DNA of 64,000 nucleotides from Unio delphinus (Eukaryota > Mollusca > Bivalvia > Unionida > Unionidae), in contig JAQISU010000233.1 in assembly GCA_029339505.1 (NCBI GenBank), forward strand, positions 6,247,501 to 6,311,500. Reading direction: 5' to 3'. Shown piece after piece: positions 11,936 through 23,952 of the stretch. The number at the start of each line of letters is the position of its first letter. Position 1 is the first letter of the stretch. The notes below the pieces were generated by a model that saw nothing but the letters and a program-made list of their open reading frames with translations, was not told where the DNA came from and did no database searches. The position numbers and the translations under genes were made by a program.

Positions 11936-14001
11936 AGCAAAGTTGATGTGTGACGGTTGCTTCATGTATTCCACAGTCCAACAAAGGACAATAATACAAC
12001 TTTAACAATGCTTCGAGTTTTCCATCCTCTCATTCCGATTCCTAAATCTGAAATCATAAACGTTGAAATTCTTTGCAGTTTGCACAAGAAGTAAATTATG
12101 TTTTTGCTTTTTTTATGACAAGGCTCATACAATGTGAATTTTATCATATATCATTGACGAAACGTTCTAGAACATAACATCCCATTCAGCACTTCATTGA
12201 TTCGAATGGTTATTTAAGTTCTTTTGATATTGCACCACTGGTTGTCTAATTTAATGTAACATCTACATCTTTATTTCTTCGTCTATTTTTTATGTATAGC
12301 ATCGGTGGTTCCCTTCTTCATTTCACGAATGTAATTGATCCGTATGACAACCTACATTGCTTACCTTTTGTCTGCATTCTCACAACACGTAAAAAAAAGT
12401 AAAGCGACAATTTTGCAATTTTATATATGATGTTTTATCGGTAATATTTTATAGATAAGTACGAACAATGCAGTGAAGGTCCTTCGTCATGAAATGGATT
12501 ACACGCTCTCCTTGGAATAGAAAATGTTCTTTATGTTTGGAAATCATTGATTTGTCCGGTATACAAGAAGAAATCTGCGTAATTTTCAAATAGGATGACA
12601 TTTCCTTCCTACACAAACCACATGGGACTTTAGCCGCACAAGAAACGGAGTGACATTGAAATTAGGATGTTCATCATATTAAATCACACATATTCGGCAC
12701 TCCCTGTATCTATCATAGATTAGCGGTCGGATATCCACTCTGATGTATCAATGCTCTGATTTTTATAATTGACAAACGACAAAATTAAGCAAATTAATTG
12801 ACTTCGTGATAGCAATATTCGGCATAAGTAACACGATTCCATCCTAAACAGAAGTGTTTCTCAATGTAACCCGTTATTACTAGAAAAAACCTTATTAAAT
12901 TAAATATTTCATAATATTTATCTTGTTATTGATGCAATCGGTCGTCAAGTAAGATATTATGCAATTGCCGTTGTGTGCACTCTTTTTGATTTTGTTATCG
13001 TACATACGGTTTGAGGGCCAAAGCATTCCCCAATTCTTGTTAACGAAAACATGTATATATTGATAAGATCAAACTACGACATTATCATGTTGGTTCAGTC
13101 TATGTCAGATCTTAAAGTATATTAATGAAATTGATCGCTGTACAGAGAATGAAATGTAATTTGAATCTAATATTCACAGCAATATAATATATTTTGTTTC
13201 TGTAGACATAATGAAGACATAAACAGAAGGCAGTGTTAGTAAAATTATGGTGTCCCCATACACACCTACATACTCGCGTGAGTAACAGGTGATGTTATAT
13301 TCATGACGCATCAATTTGATATGCTGAATATTAATACCACTCTCATAGCATTTATGAAAAAAAAAAAAGCAATCGTGTTATTTTCTTTATAAATGGCTTC
13401 GGCTACGTTTGCTCGGGGGTTAATGTGCAAGACTAGCGACATGAATGTATGGGGCTTGAATGCTGCTAAGGCAAAGCAAGGTCCACAGTTCAAGACATTT
13501 TTCAAGACACCTGATCATAATAATAGCCTTTCACGTGTCGGTGAAAATGAAAGGGATGTACAAGTGTAAAACCCAAGAACCCACACAAAATACAAAGCTC
13601 CATAAAAAAGAAATCAAAAACACATTTTTATAATTATAAGTATTTCGCTCCTTGTCTGATACAAAATAGCTGACAGCTTTCTTTAAAAAAAAGTTTAGAA
13701 ATTCGCATAATAATATTTCCTTTTTTTTATAGATATACAATGCAGATTATATTTTTGAAATGTATATTTATGTTGAACCACGATTGAGTGGCGTAAACCT
13801 GAGATTGATGTTTTCACATTCTTTTGGCACCAATAAACCTGAAAACGAAAAGATTTCAGATGAAATAGATAACGAAATGAAACGAATACGGTAATGTAAG
13901 AACGTGTATAGGACTATATTTAACTCTACTCCGCGCTTTATTTTAGAGCATGTCTGAACACGCCAGTGATGAACAGCTGATTCAGTGTTACTGGCAATGT
14001 G
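11936..14001. other. No gene seen
   Basis: AT-rich sequence with only short open frames; no repeat noticed. Confidence 0.5.
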
Positions 14002-14274
14002 CTAGTTAACTAGCCTGGTTCCCTGACCGCTCTCCACTTCGCTATGAGGGTCAGGTAACGGCCTCCGCCATATTGGAATTGCGCAATGTTCATGAAAGGT
14101 AAACACGCATTTTTATCAGCATTCTATGCGAGAATATTTCATGTTGTGAGCCATCCTGATAAAAATGCGTGTTTACCTTCCATGAACATTGCGCAATTCA
14201 AATATGGCGGAGGCCGTTACCTGACCCTCATAACGAAGTGGAGAGCGGTCAGGGAACCAGACTACTAGTTAACT
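14002..14274. mobile_element. Foldback element with long inverted repeats and a 10-bp target-site duplication
   Basis: The 10-bp direct repeat ctagttaact stands at 14002-14011 and 14265-14274. Between them, arms of about 110 bp are near-perfect reverse complements: the left starts ctggttccctgaccgctctc and the right ends gagagcggtcagggaaccag. A spacer of about 35 bp separates them. Almost the whole element can fold into one hairpin. Nine- to ten-base duplications with long inverted repeats are typical of Mutator-like (MULE) foldback elements. There is no transposase, so it is non-autonomous. A 60-codon frame at 14086-14268 is a by-product of the palindrome. Confidence 0.85.
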
Positions 14275-14417
14275 GCCATTGACCTTTATAATCTTCTCTA
14301 CTGACCAAGGTATTCACAACTTTTGTTCTCTCAAGCACTGATGCATTTGAATGGCTTGAAGTTTCTACTGTGCATGTCAATTAGCAGATGACATTGTAAA
14401 AAAAAAGAATACATGGA

Positions 14418-14446
14418 ACACACACACACACACATACATACACGCA

Positions 14447-14522
<76 letters not shown>

Positions 14523-14570
14523 TACATACATACATACATACATACATACATACATACATACATACATACA
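14418..14570 (+). repeat. Compound (CA)n(CACG)n(CA)n(CATA)n microsatellite
   Basis: A run of CA, CACG and CATA blocks forms the left flank of the first duplicated segment. Confidence 0.95.
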
Positions 14571-15300
14571 TAGTTAATATGTCGTAGCCTCAACTTGATT
14601 TGTTATGGTTGAGGCTACGAATAGATCCCATATCATGTAATGGAACAAAGAAATTCAACAGGCCATATTTGGATATTCTACGCCAAGTTATGATCACTCA
14701 CGTGGGAATAATGGCTTGTTGGTCGAATATCAAAGTTACCGATAAATCTTATTTACTTTCAATGCGCAGAATTTCTGACAAAAATGGCACTATATTTTTT
14801 CACTACGATTTGTTTATGTATCCAAACAAGGCCTCGCTGTTCTTTTGGCACACAAACAAACGATGCTGAAAACGCAAGTAATCATTATTTGAACCAAAAT
14901 GGCGGACGATCTTTGTGATTTGGATTTTTAACGTAGCTTTAAAAAAAATTCAGTCAGATCGCTACGATATCTCCAACGTGACAGTTTATAGGGGTGCCTA
15001 ATACTGGAGCATCAGGTCGCAGACATGTAGCATGATGTACCACACCATCACATTATCATTTCACCAGGCCGACCAGTCCAAACACTAACCTCTTAATGCT
15101 GAGCACCAAGAGAGGCAGCTGTTAGTACCTTTTTTGTATGACTTGGCCGGGATAGAATCCACGACATCCTGCTTCCAAGGCGGACGCTATAACCACTAGG
15201 CCAACGGATCGGTATATTTCATTATATGAAAGGAATATGTTAAAATTGTTGATATTAGGCTAAAACGAACTGCATGGTGTGAATCATATTAGTAGGGGTA
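14571..15300 (+). repeat. Segmental duplication, copy 1
   Basis: This 730-bp block recurs at 15467-16196 with a constant offset of 896 bp, so there is no net indel. By eye about seven substitutions separate the copies. It contains a perfect 12-bp hairpin at 14583-14619 (cgtagcctcaac / gttgaggctacg), a unique-looking stretch with an 89-codon frame (14600-14869) that is identical in translation in both copies, and a SINE-1 on the minus strand. The 89-codon frame starts at TTG and shows no domain. Confidence 0.95.
14920..15213 (-). mobile_element. SINE-1 copy inside duplication copy 1
   Basis: On the minus strand it reads head (ccgatccgttggcctagtgg), degraded B box, body blocks and an ACGTTAAAAATCC-type end. 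It was present before the segment was duplicated, because both copies carry it at the same place. Confidence 0.88.
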
Positions 15301-15466
15301 CGTACGTACGTACCTACCTACCTGCATGCCTACCTACCTACCTACCTACCTACCTACCTACCTACCTACCTACCTACCTACCTACCTACCTACATACATA
15401 CATACATACATACATACATACATACATACATACATACATACATACATACATACATACATACATACA
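15301..15466 (+). repeat. (CGTA)n(CCTA)n(CATA)n microsatellite between the duplicates
   Basis: Three tetranucleotide blocks, each one base different from the next, separate the two duplicated cores. The CATA part matches the left flank of copy 1. Confidence 0.95.
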
Positions 15467-16196
15467 TAGTTAATATGTCGTAGCCTCAACTTGATTTGTT
15501 GTGGTTGAGGCTACGAATAGATCCCATATCATGTAATGGAACAAAGAAATTCAACAGGCCATATTTGGATATTCTACGCCAAGTTATGATCACTCACGTG
15601 GGAATAATGGCTTGTTGGTCGAATATCAAAGTTACCGATAAATCTTATTTACTTTCAATGCGCAGAATTTCTGACAAAAATGGCACTATATTTTTTCACT
15701 ACGATTTGTTTATGTATCCAAACAAGGCCTCGCTGTTCTTTTGGCACACAAACAAACGATGCTGAAAACGCAAGTAATCATTATTTGAACCAAAATGGCG
15801 GACGATCTTTGTGATTTGGATTTTTAACGTAGCTTTAAAAAAAATTCAGTCAGATCGCTACGATATCTCCAACGTGGCAGTTTATAGGGGTGCCTAATAC
15901 TGGAGCATCAGGTCGCAGACATGTAGCATGATGTACCACACCATCACATTATCATTTCACCAGGCCGACCAGTCCAAACACTAACATCTTAATGCTGAGC
16001 ACCAAGAGAGGCAGCTGTTAGTACCATTTTTGTATGACTTGGCCGGGATAGAAACCACGACATCCTGCTTCCAAGGCGGACGCTATAACCACTAGGCCAA
16101 CGGATCGGTATATTTCATTATATGAAAGGAATATGTTAAAATTGTTGATATTAAGCTAAAACAAACTGCATGGTGTGAATCATATTAGTAGGGGTA
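15467..16196 (+). repeat. Segmental duplication, copy 2
   Basis: Near-identical tandem copy of 14571-15300, with its own hairpin at 15479-15515 and the same 89-codon frame at 15496-15765. The duplication probably arose by unequal exchange between the flanking CATA tracts. Confidence 0.95.
15816..16109 (-). mobile_element. SINE-1 copy inside duplication copy 2
   Basis: Duplicate of the minus-strand SINE-1 at 14920-15213, differing by a few substitutions. Confidence 0.88.
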
Positions 16197-16307
16197 CGTA
16201 CGTACGTACGTACCTACCTACCTACCTACCTACCTACCTACCTACCTACCTATACATACATACATACATACATACATACATACATACATACATACATACA
16301 TACATAC
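16197..16307 (+). repeat. (CGTA)n(CCTA)n(CATA)n microsatellite, right flank
   Basis: Same block order as 15301-15466 but shorter, consistent with it being the duplicated right edge of the unit. Confidence 0.95.
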
Positions 16308-16623
16308 ACCTTAGCAGTAGTTGGTCCGGACTTTCTTCTTCATTACATGATTTTTAACACATAAGAGGCTAGCCATTGCCTTATTGCTTATTAATTGTAA
16401 TATGACGTAAAGCAATTAGCTGATTTGTATATGATAATCAAGTTGTATTAAATGAATAGACAGCAGTAAGTAGAGCACATAAATCTGCATATAGTAACAA
16501 TTACCTGGCTTGGTTATTATAACATAAATGGATACAAACTAGATGAACCCATACTAATTAGCAATGTCTGTAGGATTCTATATGACCACGAATTATTATG
16601 CAAGTAAATCTAGTAATCACTGA

Positions 16624-16808
<185 letters not shown>

Positions 16809-17020
16809 TCGCATGATACTGAGCTGGATGAGAAAAATGTTCGGAATAACAACTACATTTGTCATAGGACAGTATTAAGACCTCTTTTGTTTTATGCCTA
16901 TATACCATGGAAAGCATTACTATATAATGTAAAATATTATTTCATTGACAAAAGATTAAAAGCGACATATATATCATAGAATGTGCCCGAAAGGAGTTTA
17001 CTACCGACTGGTAGGCTGAG

Positions 17021-17232
17021 ATAGGTCAGTAGGTCATTATATTATGCCCATTTATGTAAGTATTAATATTACATTAACCTACTTTTCTGGACTTGATCGG
17101 CGTGAATTATTATTTTGATCTCATGATTTATGGCTGGGACAAATAGTACACATCTTAGTGTCAATCAAAACTCGTTAGATAATCCTACACCTGCGTTGAC
17201 CCAAATCCGACCGCATGTTTTTGTTATCTATA
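17021..17232 (+). repeat. Dispersed repeat C, copy 3
   Basis: It contains taggtcagtaggtcatta, a ttaacctacttttctgg block, a tatggctgggacaaat block, tgacccaaatccgaccgc and the tttttgttat end, matching 9829-10034 block by block. Confidence 0.65.
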
Positions 17233-17635
17233 GGTCATGACGCTCACAAAACGATTTAAGTGGGGCAAACTGGTTTTGCAATGAGTAAACATAAGTCTTC
17301 GTCTTGCAGATGTCTTGATATCAATAACAATAGAAAAGTATGATCGGTCCACTCATATCAATATTTGTATTACTACTGTTACAGATGTTGCGAAAGTATC
17401 TGATGTAAATTATCGGTAAAAGAAACCTTCACTCCAGTAATCGATAATATTATGATCCAAGAATCTTATCCCATATCTTGTTAGTTGTCAGGTAAGTACA
17501 GCAACGTGTCACGCAGTAGTATCGGGCTCCAATCTCAATATAGGTGAAAAACTAAACAATATTCATTCTTGGTTTCGCAAATCGTGACAAGACAGCCATT
17601 CAAGCGCTCATTGAAGCAGATATCCGAAACAATCG

Positions 17636-17640
<5 letters not shown>

Positions 17641-17687
<47 letters not shown>
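17641..17687 (+). repeat. (CA)n microsatellite
   Basis: A CA tract of about 46 bp adjoining the left end of the hAT-like element. A second CA tract lies at 18117-18145. Confidence 0.95.
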
Positions 17688-17688
<1 letters not shown>

Positions 17689-18028
17689 GGCATAGCGAGG
17701 GTGTTCGGCGCCTGGTGCAAGGTTCATATTTTCCCCCACCTCCACCTCAGGCGTAGCGGAGATTATTTGGCGCCCGGGGACAAGGTATAAATTGTACGCC
17801 CCCAGTATCATTTAAACGTAAGAAAACAGTAGTCAATATTGAATACAACATAATAATACAGACATCATAGAAAGGCAATTTAAGGCTAATAAATTTTAAC
17901 TGCAAGAACATCAACAAAGATGTTACCAACAGTTAGTGACTTCGTCTTCTTCCGGAGGCCCCCTCCCCCCCAAGATGGCGCCCGTAGCAGCTTGCATTTC
18001 TGCACATACACCCCTAGCTACGCTACTG
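17685..18028. mobile_element. hAT-like non-autonomous element
   Basis: Terminal inverted repeats are cagtggcatagcgagggtg on the left (from 17685) and, read on the minus strand, cagtagcgtagctaggggtg on the right (ending at 18028). CAGTGGCGTAGC-type ends are common in hAT elements. The expected 8-bp target duplication is uncertain: cacacaca against cgcatgca agree in five of eight positions, and both flanks lie in CA-rich sequence. A diverged direct repeat of the flank (cgcaaatc..., gataatccga/atcgaata words, then CA repeats) occurs at about 17575-17640 and 18058-18120. There is no transposase frame. Confidence 0.6.
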
Positions 18029-18117
18029 CGCATGCACACACACACAGCTCTTGATGTCGCAAATCATGTAAACACTGAAGTTGCACTCAGTGAAATATAT
18101 CCGATACAATCGAATAT

Positions 18118-18145
<28 letters not shown>

Positions 18146-18148
<3 letters not shown>

Positions 18149-18526
18149 TAACCAGTTAACATACCACAAATAGTTGCAAGGCTACTTAGATTTCATGCAG
18201 GGGCGCCCGCAGAATCATTTTCTCGAGCTGTTTGCGCAAAAATGTACGTTTTATGGATGTAGGCCAAAACTATGCACCCAACCCCACCCTTGCCCCTATT
18301 TATGGTCACCCATGACTTCGTTTTATTTTCATAATCTCGACACTTTATGGCCATCATCACTCTGGGAAGAAATGGCTCGCTCCCTATAACTCAATCGTTT
18401 AGCACTTCCCACAATTTCCACATATATAGTATAGCTTAATGTACGTCAACAGTTCTTTACAGAAAGTTAGGGGACTTGGGTGTAACATCAAAATGCAAGA
18501 AGAGATCAAGGCAATTAGAAATAAAC
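18146..18526. other. No gene seen
   Basis: GC-richer than the surroundings at 18195-18300 (ggggcgcccgcag near 18198), possibly old transposon sequence. No recognisable frame. Confidence 0.4.
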
Positions 18527-18540
18527 GTTTCGTAACTTGT

Positions 18541-18766
18541 TGTTGTTGTAGGGTTTAACGCCATTTTTCAGCACACGATAGCTATACATAGCGTCCAGTA
18601 TTACTGGTAGACGAAGAACCCGGGAAAACCCCCGGAAAGAACCACCGACCCACGAGAAGCTTTCTCACATAACTACATTAGCCGAATCTTAGACTCGAAC
18701 CCGCGCAGACAGAGGTGAGATGGCAGTGAACCGTAACGGAAAGCGCTTTAGACCACTCAGCGCCCT
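18541..18766 (-). mobile_element. SINE-2 (tRNA-derived) with target-site duplication
   Basis: On the minus strand the head reads cgctgagtggtctaaagcgc, with a B-box-like ggttcgagtcta, a body ending in a ggcgttaaaccc-like block and a CAA tail (seen as tgttgttgttg). The 14-bp direct repeat gtttcgtaacttgt at 18527-18540 and 18767-18780 is the target-site duplication. Other copies are at 27993-28212 and 49132-49385. Confidence 0.9.
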
Positions 18767-18780
18767 GTTTCGTAACTTGT

Positions 18781-19068
18781 GTATTTCATGTAAACACGGG
18801 GCCGAATCAGGTTAAGTGTGTGGGGGATGGGATTCCAAAATTTCATAAGGGCTCTGATTTTCATTGAAAGGGAATCAAAGACAAGGACGTATAGGGCGAT
18901 CACGGGCCATGGGGTACGATATACACTGGCCTGTCTCTCTCTCGTCGGCCCTGGTCAAAGAAGAGGTCTGTGTCTGTTTACTTGAAGTGTACATAATACC
19001 TCATAAACGTGCGCAAGAATAAAACGATGTTCAAATTTAAAGTGACTAATGCCTGTACGTCTTTTAAA
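18781..19068. other. No gene seen
   Basis: Short stretch without a recognisable frame or repeat. Confidence 0.4.
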
Positions 19069-19116
19069 GTGTGTGTGTGTGTGTGTCTTGAAATCAGGAA
19101 CCCGGCCTTTAGGCAC

Positions 19117-19203
<87 letters not shown>
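19069..19203 (+). repeat. Compound (GT)n...(GT)n(GA)n microsatellite
   Basis: A GT tract, a 30-bp spacer, a second GT tract and then a GA tract of about 64 bp. Confidence 0.95.
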
Positions 19204-19208
<5 letters not shown>

Positions 19209-19800
19209 TGACAATTATTTCCTTACAAATATTCCATAATACATATAAAATGTTACATCATACACTAATCTTGCAGACATAAAAACAGGCATTCAGAAAT
19301 TATCTCAAAGAATACATTTTTATAAATGAAGACTACATTTGTTCATATGAAATACTGCATTTTGGGGTCAGATTCTTTATCTTTCAGTTTGAAACTATAC
19401 ACAAAAAAGCAACAAAGTAAAAAAAAAAAATTACATGCAGCATATTTCAATCCATTCACACCAGTTGAAACACAATTGTATCTCTGGTATCTAGACGGGA
19501 ACTTTCCTAAGTGTTTACATTACACTAACTGAATTGACTTTTTTTATAAAAAAGTTAGATTAGAGTACAGACACCAGATTCAGAATAGTACATACTTGGG
19601 GTCATTTTATTTCGTATTCAGACGTTTTGTAGATTACTAGAATTCTATGGACTATTTAAATTGCTATAAGTTCATGGACTATTTCAACACTAGATAGGAA
19701 ACTTAAAAGTTATGATTATGAAACAGGTTTGTAGGACAATCTTGTGTATTACAATGCACGTTGTCTATCAATGTATGTTAATACAAAAAAGGCTCACAGT

Positions 19801-20040
19801 GAAGGAAAATACATCATATTTAAATGAGAATCGATAATTATCAATCAATATTCAATGAGGAATATCAAAGAAAATACAACGGATTTAAACGAGAACTGAC
19901 TGTGAAATAAATACAACTTATTTCAACGAGGACTGACTATGAAGGAAAATACAGCATATTTCCAATGAGGACTAACTATGAAGGAAAATAAAACGCATTT
20001 CAGTAAGAATTGGATATGAAGGAAATTACAATGGATATTC
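19801..20040 (+). repeat. Degenerate minisatellite of about 38 bp
   Basis: The words gaaggaaaatac and gactgactat recur every 38-39 bp or so across 19801-20040, about six degenerate units. Confidence 0.65.
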
Positions 20041-20102
20041 AAACTTTCTGCCTGGAATTTATTTGCTGCCAGAAAGATCGACAAATGGTTATATACTGTG
20101 TC

Positions 20103-20128
20103 TGTTTGTGTAGAAGTCTACACAAACA
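20103..20128. repeat. Perfect 12-bp hairpin
   Basis: Tgtttgtgtaga and tctacacaaaca are exact reverse complements separated by two bases. No T run follows and no gene is near, so a terminator role is not supported. Confidence 0.85.
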
Positions 20129-20160
20129 TATGTCTGTCTATGTATATTTCTGCATTTTAT

Positions 20161-20460
20161 TTTGATTAAGATTTTTTTACTTAGCTTTAACAATTTTGCG
20201 GTCATGTCTGCATTGAGGCAGTTTATAGTGAGGTCTAGCACTGGGGAGTCTTGCAGCAGACATGTAGCATTATGTCCCCACCCAGTCACATTATCCTGAC
20301 ACCAGGTTGACCAGTCCTAACACTAACCACTTTTTGCTGAGCGCCAAGCGAGGCAGCTGTTATTACCATTTTTGTAAGTCTTTGGTATGACTTGAGGATC
20401 GAACCTATGACCTGCCGCTTCCGCTGCGGACGCTCTAACCACTAGGCCACCGGAGCGGTT
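20161..20460 (-). mobile_element. SINE-1 copy
   Basis: Nearly complete minus-strand copy: head aaccgctccggtggcctagt, degraded B box (ggttcgatcc), the body blocks in order, and a T-rich (plus strand) tail. A short possible duplication tgtatat flanks it, too short to rely on. Confidence 0.9.
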
Positions 20461-20572
20461 GTATATAAACATAAAACTATTGTTTCATCAAATACTGCTG
20501 CAAAATTAGGAAAAAAAAGTGCATATATATGTTCTGTTTCACTGACTGATCGATATTAAATATATCATTGGA

Positions 20573-20576
<4 letters not shown>

Positions 20577-20622
<46 letters not shown>
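20577..20622 (+). repeat. (TAA)n microsatellite
   Basis: About fifteen TAA units. Confidence 0.97.
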
Positions 20623-20625
<3 letters not shown>

Positions 20626-21857
20626 CAGCAGCAACAACATATCATTATCAATACAATCATTTATCTTTCTTGCTTTTCTCTCTTCTTCTCATCAACACCA
20701 CATCGACATCACAAATATCACCATCATCAATATTTTAGCTAAAGTTGACAATTTGTATTATCACGCATCCAGTTCCCTTTTAGCGATTAGTATGCGTGAC
20801 TGGCAAAACATATTTGTATTTAAATTTCATTATTTTGTCTTTCGAGCCCTTTGTGAATGCGGGGATCAAATTGGTACTAATGTGTATTTACAGATAGATG
20901 GATGCAAATATGTATGTTGATATAAACACAAAATTTTGAAGAAAAAAAGAAACACATGTATACTGGATTTGATATGCACCTCTGCTTGCATGAGTTACTC
21001 AGCCACTCATCAAAATTGGATTGTTTTTAATTAAGTATTATCAAAAAGATTTGACTCTTAGCCGTCTCCTATTTTTCGAAAAATAAATATGGTGCCCGAG
21101 AGTGTCGACAAACGTTTGATATGGAATGTCCTGTAGATCAAACTTATACAAACACGGTGTCACTTTGCGGGATACTACCCTTCAAGCAATACAAAATTGT
21201 ACGTTGTTTGCTATTAGACATTCAACAACAGAGCCACATGCCTGCATAAATAAAAACATCTGTCAGATGTTCCACTCACTCGTCACCATATAAAATGTGA
21301 TCGTCAGATAACGTCTGACGTCAGTCTTTCAATACTAAAAAAAGCTCATTGTGCCGTCACGAATAAACAAACTCCCAATATCACGCGACGAATTGTCTGC
21401 AAAGGTCACCAGAGGGCATGAGCTAGCATATAGCTGTACATTTCATCGTATCCTGCGTGCATGATAAAGAACAAAAAACATTCTTGTTTCTTCAAAACGA
21501 TAGGGTTACAATTAGTTTTATAAGCTCATTCAACAACGATTTATATCGATACTTTCTGGATAGTTTCTATAAAACAAAATGTATTTGAATATGTTGTTTT
21601 GTTTTAAAAAAGCAAAATCGTAATACAACTAAATTGCACATTTGACCATATCTAAAATATACATTCGAGAGCATTATAAAATTCATTACTATATTTTCCA
21701 GGTCAAGATAGGTGATGCAAATTTATCGAGCTAACATCTTGAATGCACATTTCGAAAATGACAATTTTATGTATATATAAATATTATTATTTTTATGTCA
21801 TTTAAAAATATTCAGTATCCAGCGAGGTATTAATTGATTTTTGGTATATTCGTATAT
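20623..21857. other. No gene seen
   Basis: Unique-looking AT-rich DNA without a domain-bearing frame or a repeat shared elsewhere in the window. Confidence 0.5.
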
Positions 21858-21917
21858 TCATCATCATCATCGTCGTCGTCGTCATCATCATCATCATCAG
21901 TAATAGTAGTAGTAGTA
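21858..21917 (+). repeat. Compound ATC/GTC/AGT trinucleotide repeat
   Basis: Blocks of ATC, GTC, ATC and then AGT units. Confidence 0.9.
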
Positions 21918-21959
21918 TTTATAATAAATCATGCGCAAACAAACCAGAGTCAGTACTGT

Positions 21960-22075
21960 TTGTAGTACTGATTACTCCTAATAAGGTGCTTTATAGACAC
22001 AGATCTGACAGCGCTTAATGTGATGACGGATCTGGTTCTCTGTTACTTACAGTTTAATCCAACTTATAAGCAAGT
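21960..22075. mobile_element. Degenerate MITE-A-like fragment
   Basis: The right end (cagtttaatccaacttataa) resembles the MITE-A end, and the interior has two agatctg-like words. Strongly diverged, so tentative. Confidence 0.3.
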
Positions 22076-22236
22076 AGTAAAGATGGTGTTTTGCATCTGA
22101 GTTAGTTATGCTAAATAAGAGTACATTGTTCTGTGGGGTGTATAATTACCCAGCATTAAAGAAAACAATATCGTCTTAAGAATTTGCGGTAAAGCCATCT
22201 TTACTCGCTTTTAAGTCAAGTGCCAAAGAAGAGATC

Positions 22237-22462
22237 CTGAGGGGGACGTCGATTAATTATGTCAACAAGTTTTAGGCAATTTTGTAAAAAAAATAATAAA
22301 AAAAAACCTCTTGTCAACAACTGTCAAACTTCAGTGACCCCCACCCCCCACTAATAAAATTATTTCACATTTTGTTACACACACACACACACACACACAC
22401 ACTACAAATTAATAACACTCCACCCCCACCCATTTTGTTGACATAATTAATTGACGACCCCT
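22237..22462. mobile_element. MITE-B, inverted-repeat element
   Basis: Ends are inverted repeats of about 35 bp: left gattaattatgtcaacaa, right ttgttgacataattaatt. G-rich tips are ctgaggggg on the left and cgacccct on the right. Both flanks carry gagatc (22231-22236 and 22463-22468), a possible 6-bp target duplication. The interior has C-rich stretches and a CA tract and no reading frame. Confidence 0.7.
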
Positions 22463-22468
22463 GAGATC

Positions 22469-23723
22469 TGCCGTATAATAATTTGTCTGTGGCTCAGGAT
22501 CGATGTTGTTTGTTCTTCTGATTTCTACTAACAAACTGCACATAATCAGATTAGTATGTGACGATAGAGCTGGATCTATGCATTGCGATGCATCTGTGTT
22601 GAGGGCTTCTTATAAACGAGTGCAGACGGTATTTATTGTAGCCCATCAGATAAAACTTTGCATTGATTGGTGAATTAAAGTCTAGGAAGGACATGTCGGT
22701 GCCCATCAGATGTAGTTAATGACAAGTAGATCTCGGTTTTAATTAGTAGTAGTAGCAGCAGCAGCAGCAGCAGTAATTGTTATTATTATTGTTGTATCAG
22801 AAGTAATATTCATGACATTACTGATAGATATTGCTTTAGGGATAAATACAATATTTCCTAAAAGGATGTGTGTTTCGGAGTTCCCAAGCAACGGTTGCGT
22901 TTTACAATTATATATAGAAAAGTAAATAAAAAGTGGAAGACGCAAGTACCATAAAAACAAAGCTTCGTTGATCTTTCTCCTCTCAGATTACGACATGTTA
23001 GAAAGATAAGAAGCTAAGACTAGTAACCATGTCTCTATTATTTCTCTCTGGAACAAATTGCACAGAAACGTATTTAAGTTGTTACCTATTTAATAACAAA
23101 AGTAATACACATCAAACGCACATCTGCAACAAGTGCAACGTGATCTGGAAGTCACTGACAGTGCTCGACTCAAGTAACATTGCATGGCCTATCTCGACAG
23201 ATAAGAATAAGGATTATAACTGAAACTGTCGACTGAAAGAGCACATCATATGAAATTGCAGGGGTCGGTGGTGTGTGCGTGTGTGTGTGTGTGTGTGTGC
23301 GTGCGTGCGTGCGATTGTATGTTTGTTGTTATCGTGTAGGGGTTAGGGGATTGTCTTTTAGATCATACATACATTCGTTAACATCCATCTGGGAAAAAAC
23401 ATTCGTGCTAACTTGTCCGCTGCGGCTTAATTTGTCCCAACTTTTTCGCGAGTTTACTGATAATTTCACTAAATAAATCAGCCGAGAGCAAGTAGTGCGA
23501 GGTGTCATGCATCTACAGTTCCACCCGTTTCTTATCATACTCATTTACTGATGCACAATGTGCCTTCCTCACTTTAATAACTCGACATACTTAAATGTTG
23601 ACAAATCTGTATAAGATAAATTAGCAAGAAATAGTTTTTAAGACGATGCGATGGTGTGAATCATGGATTCACGCGAAATGTTTTAATGTACCTGGCAACG
23701 AATATCTGACCCTAGTATTTTGC

Positions 23724-23786
<63 letters not shown>

Positions 23787-23952
23787 CTAATTCGAGATTT
23801 GGATAAGAAGGAGGGTTTGATACTAGCTTGTCTGTTTCAACCCGTGAACGTCATTTGATACGTTGCTGTTCTCCAACTGTATAACAAAGTGTGTATCATG
23901 GACACGAACATATTTTCAAGTACTTAGCATACAATGCATGCCGTCTCTGAAA
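22469..23952. other. No gene; several microsatellites
   Basis: It contains AGT/AGC trinucleotides at 22745-22773, a GT tract at 23272-23313 and a GA tract at 23727-23781. No domain-bearing frame is visible. 22490-22640 weakly recalls MITE-A words. Confidence 0.5.

Noticed and set aside
14086..14268. 60-codon frame inside the foldback element
   Set aside because: It is formed by the two palindrome arms and has no protein features.
14600..14869. 89-codon frame kept in both duplicates as a gene
   Set aside because: Identity follows from the duplication being recent. The start is TTG and no domain is seen.
20103..20128. Transcription terminator
   Set aside because: A perfect hairpin but without a T run or a nearby gene.
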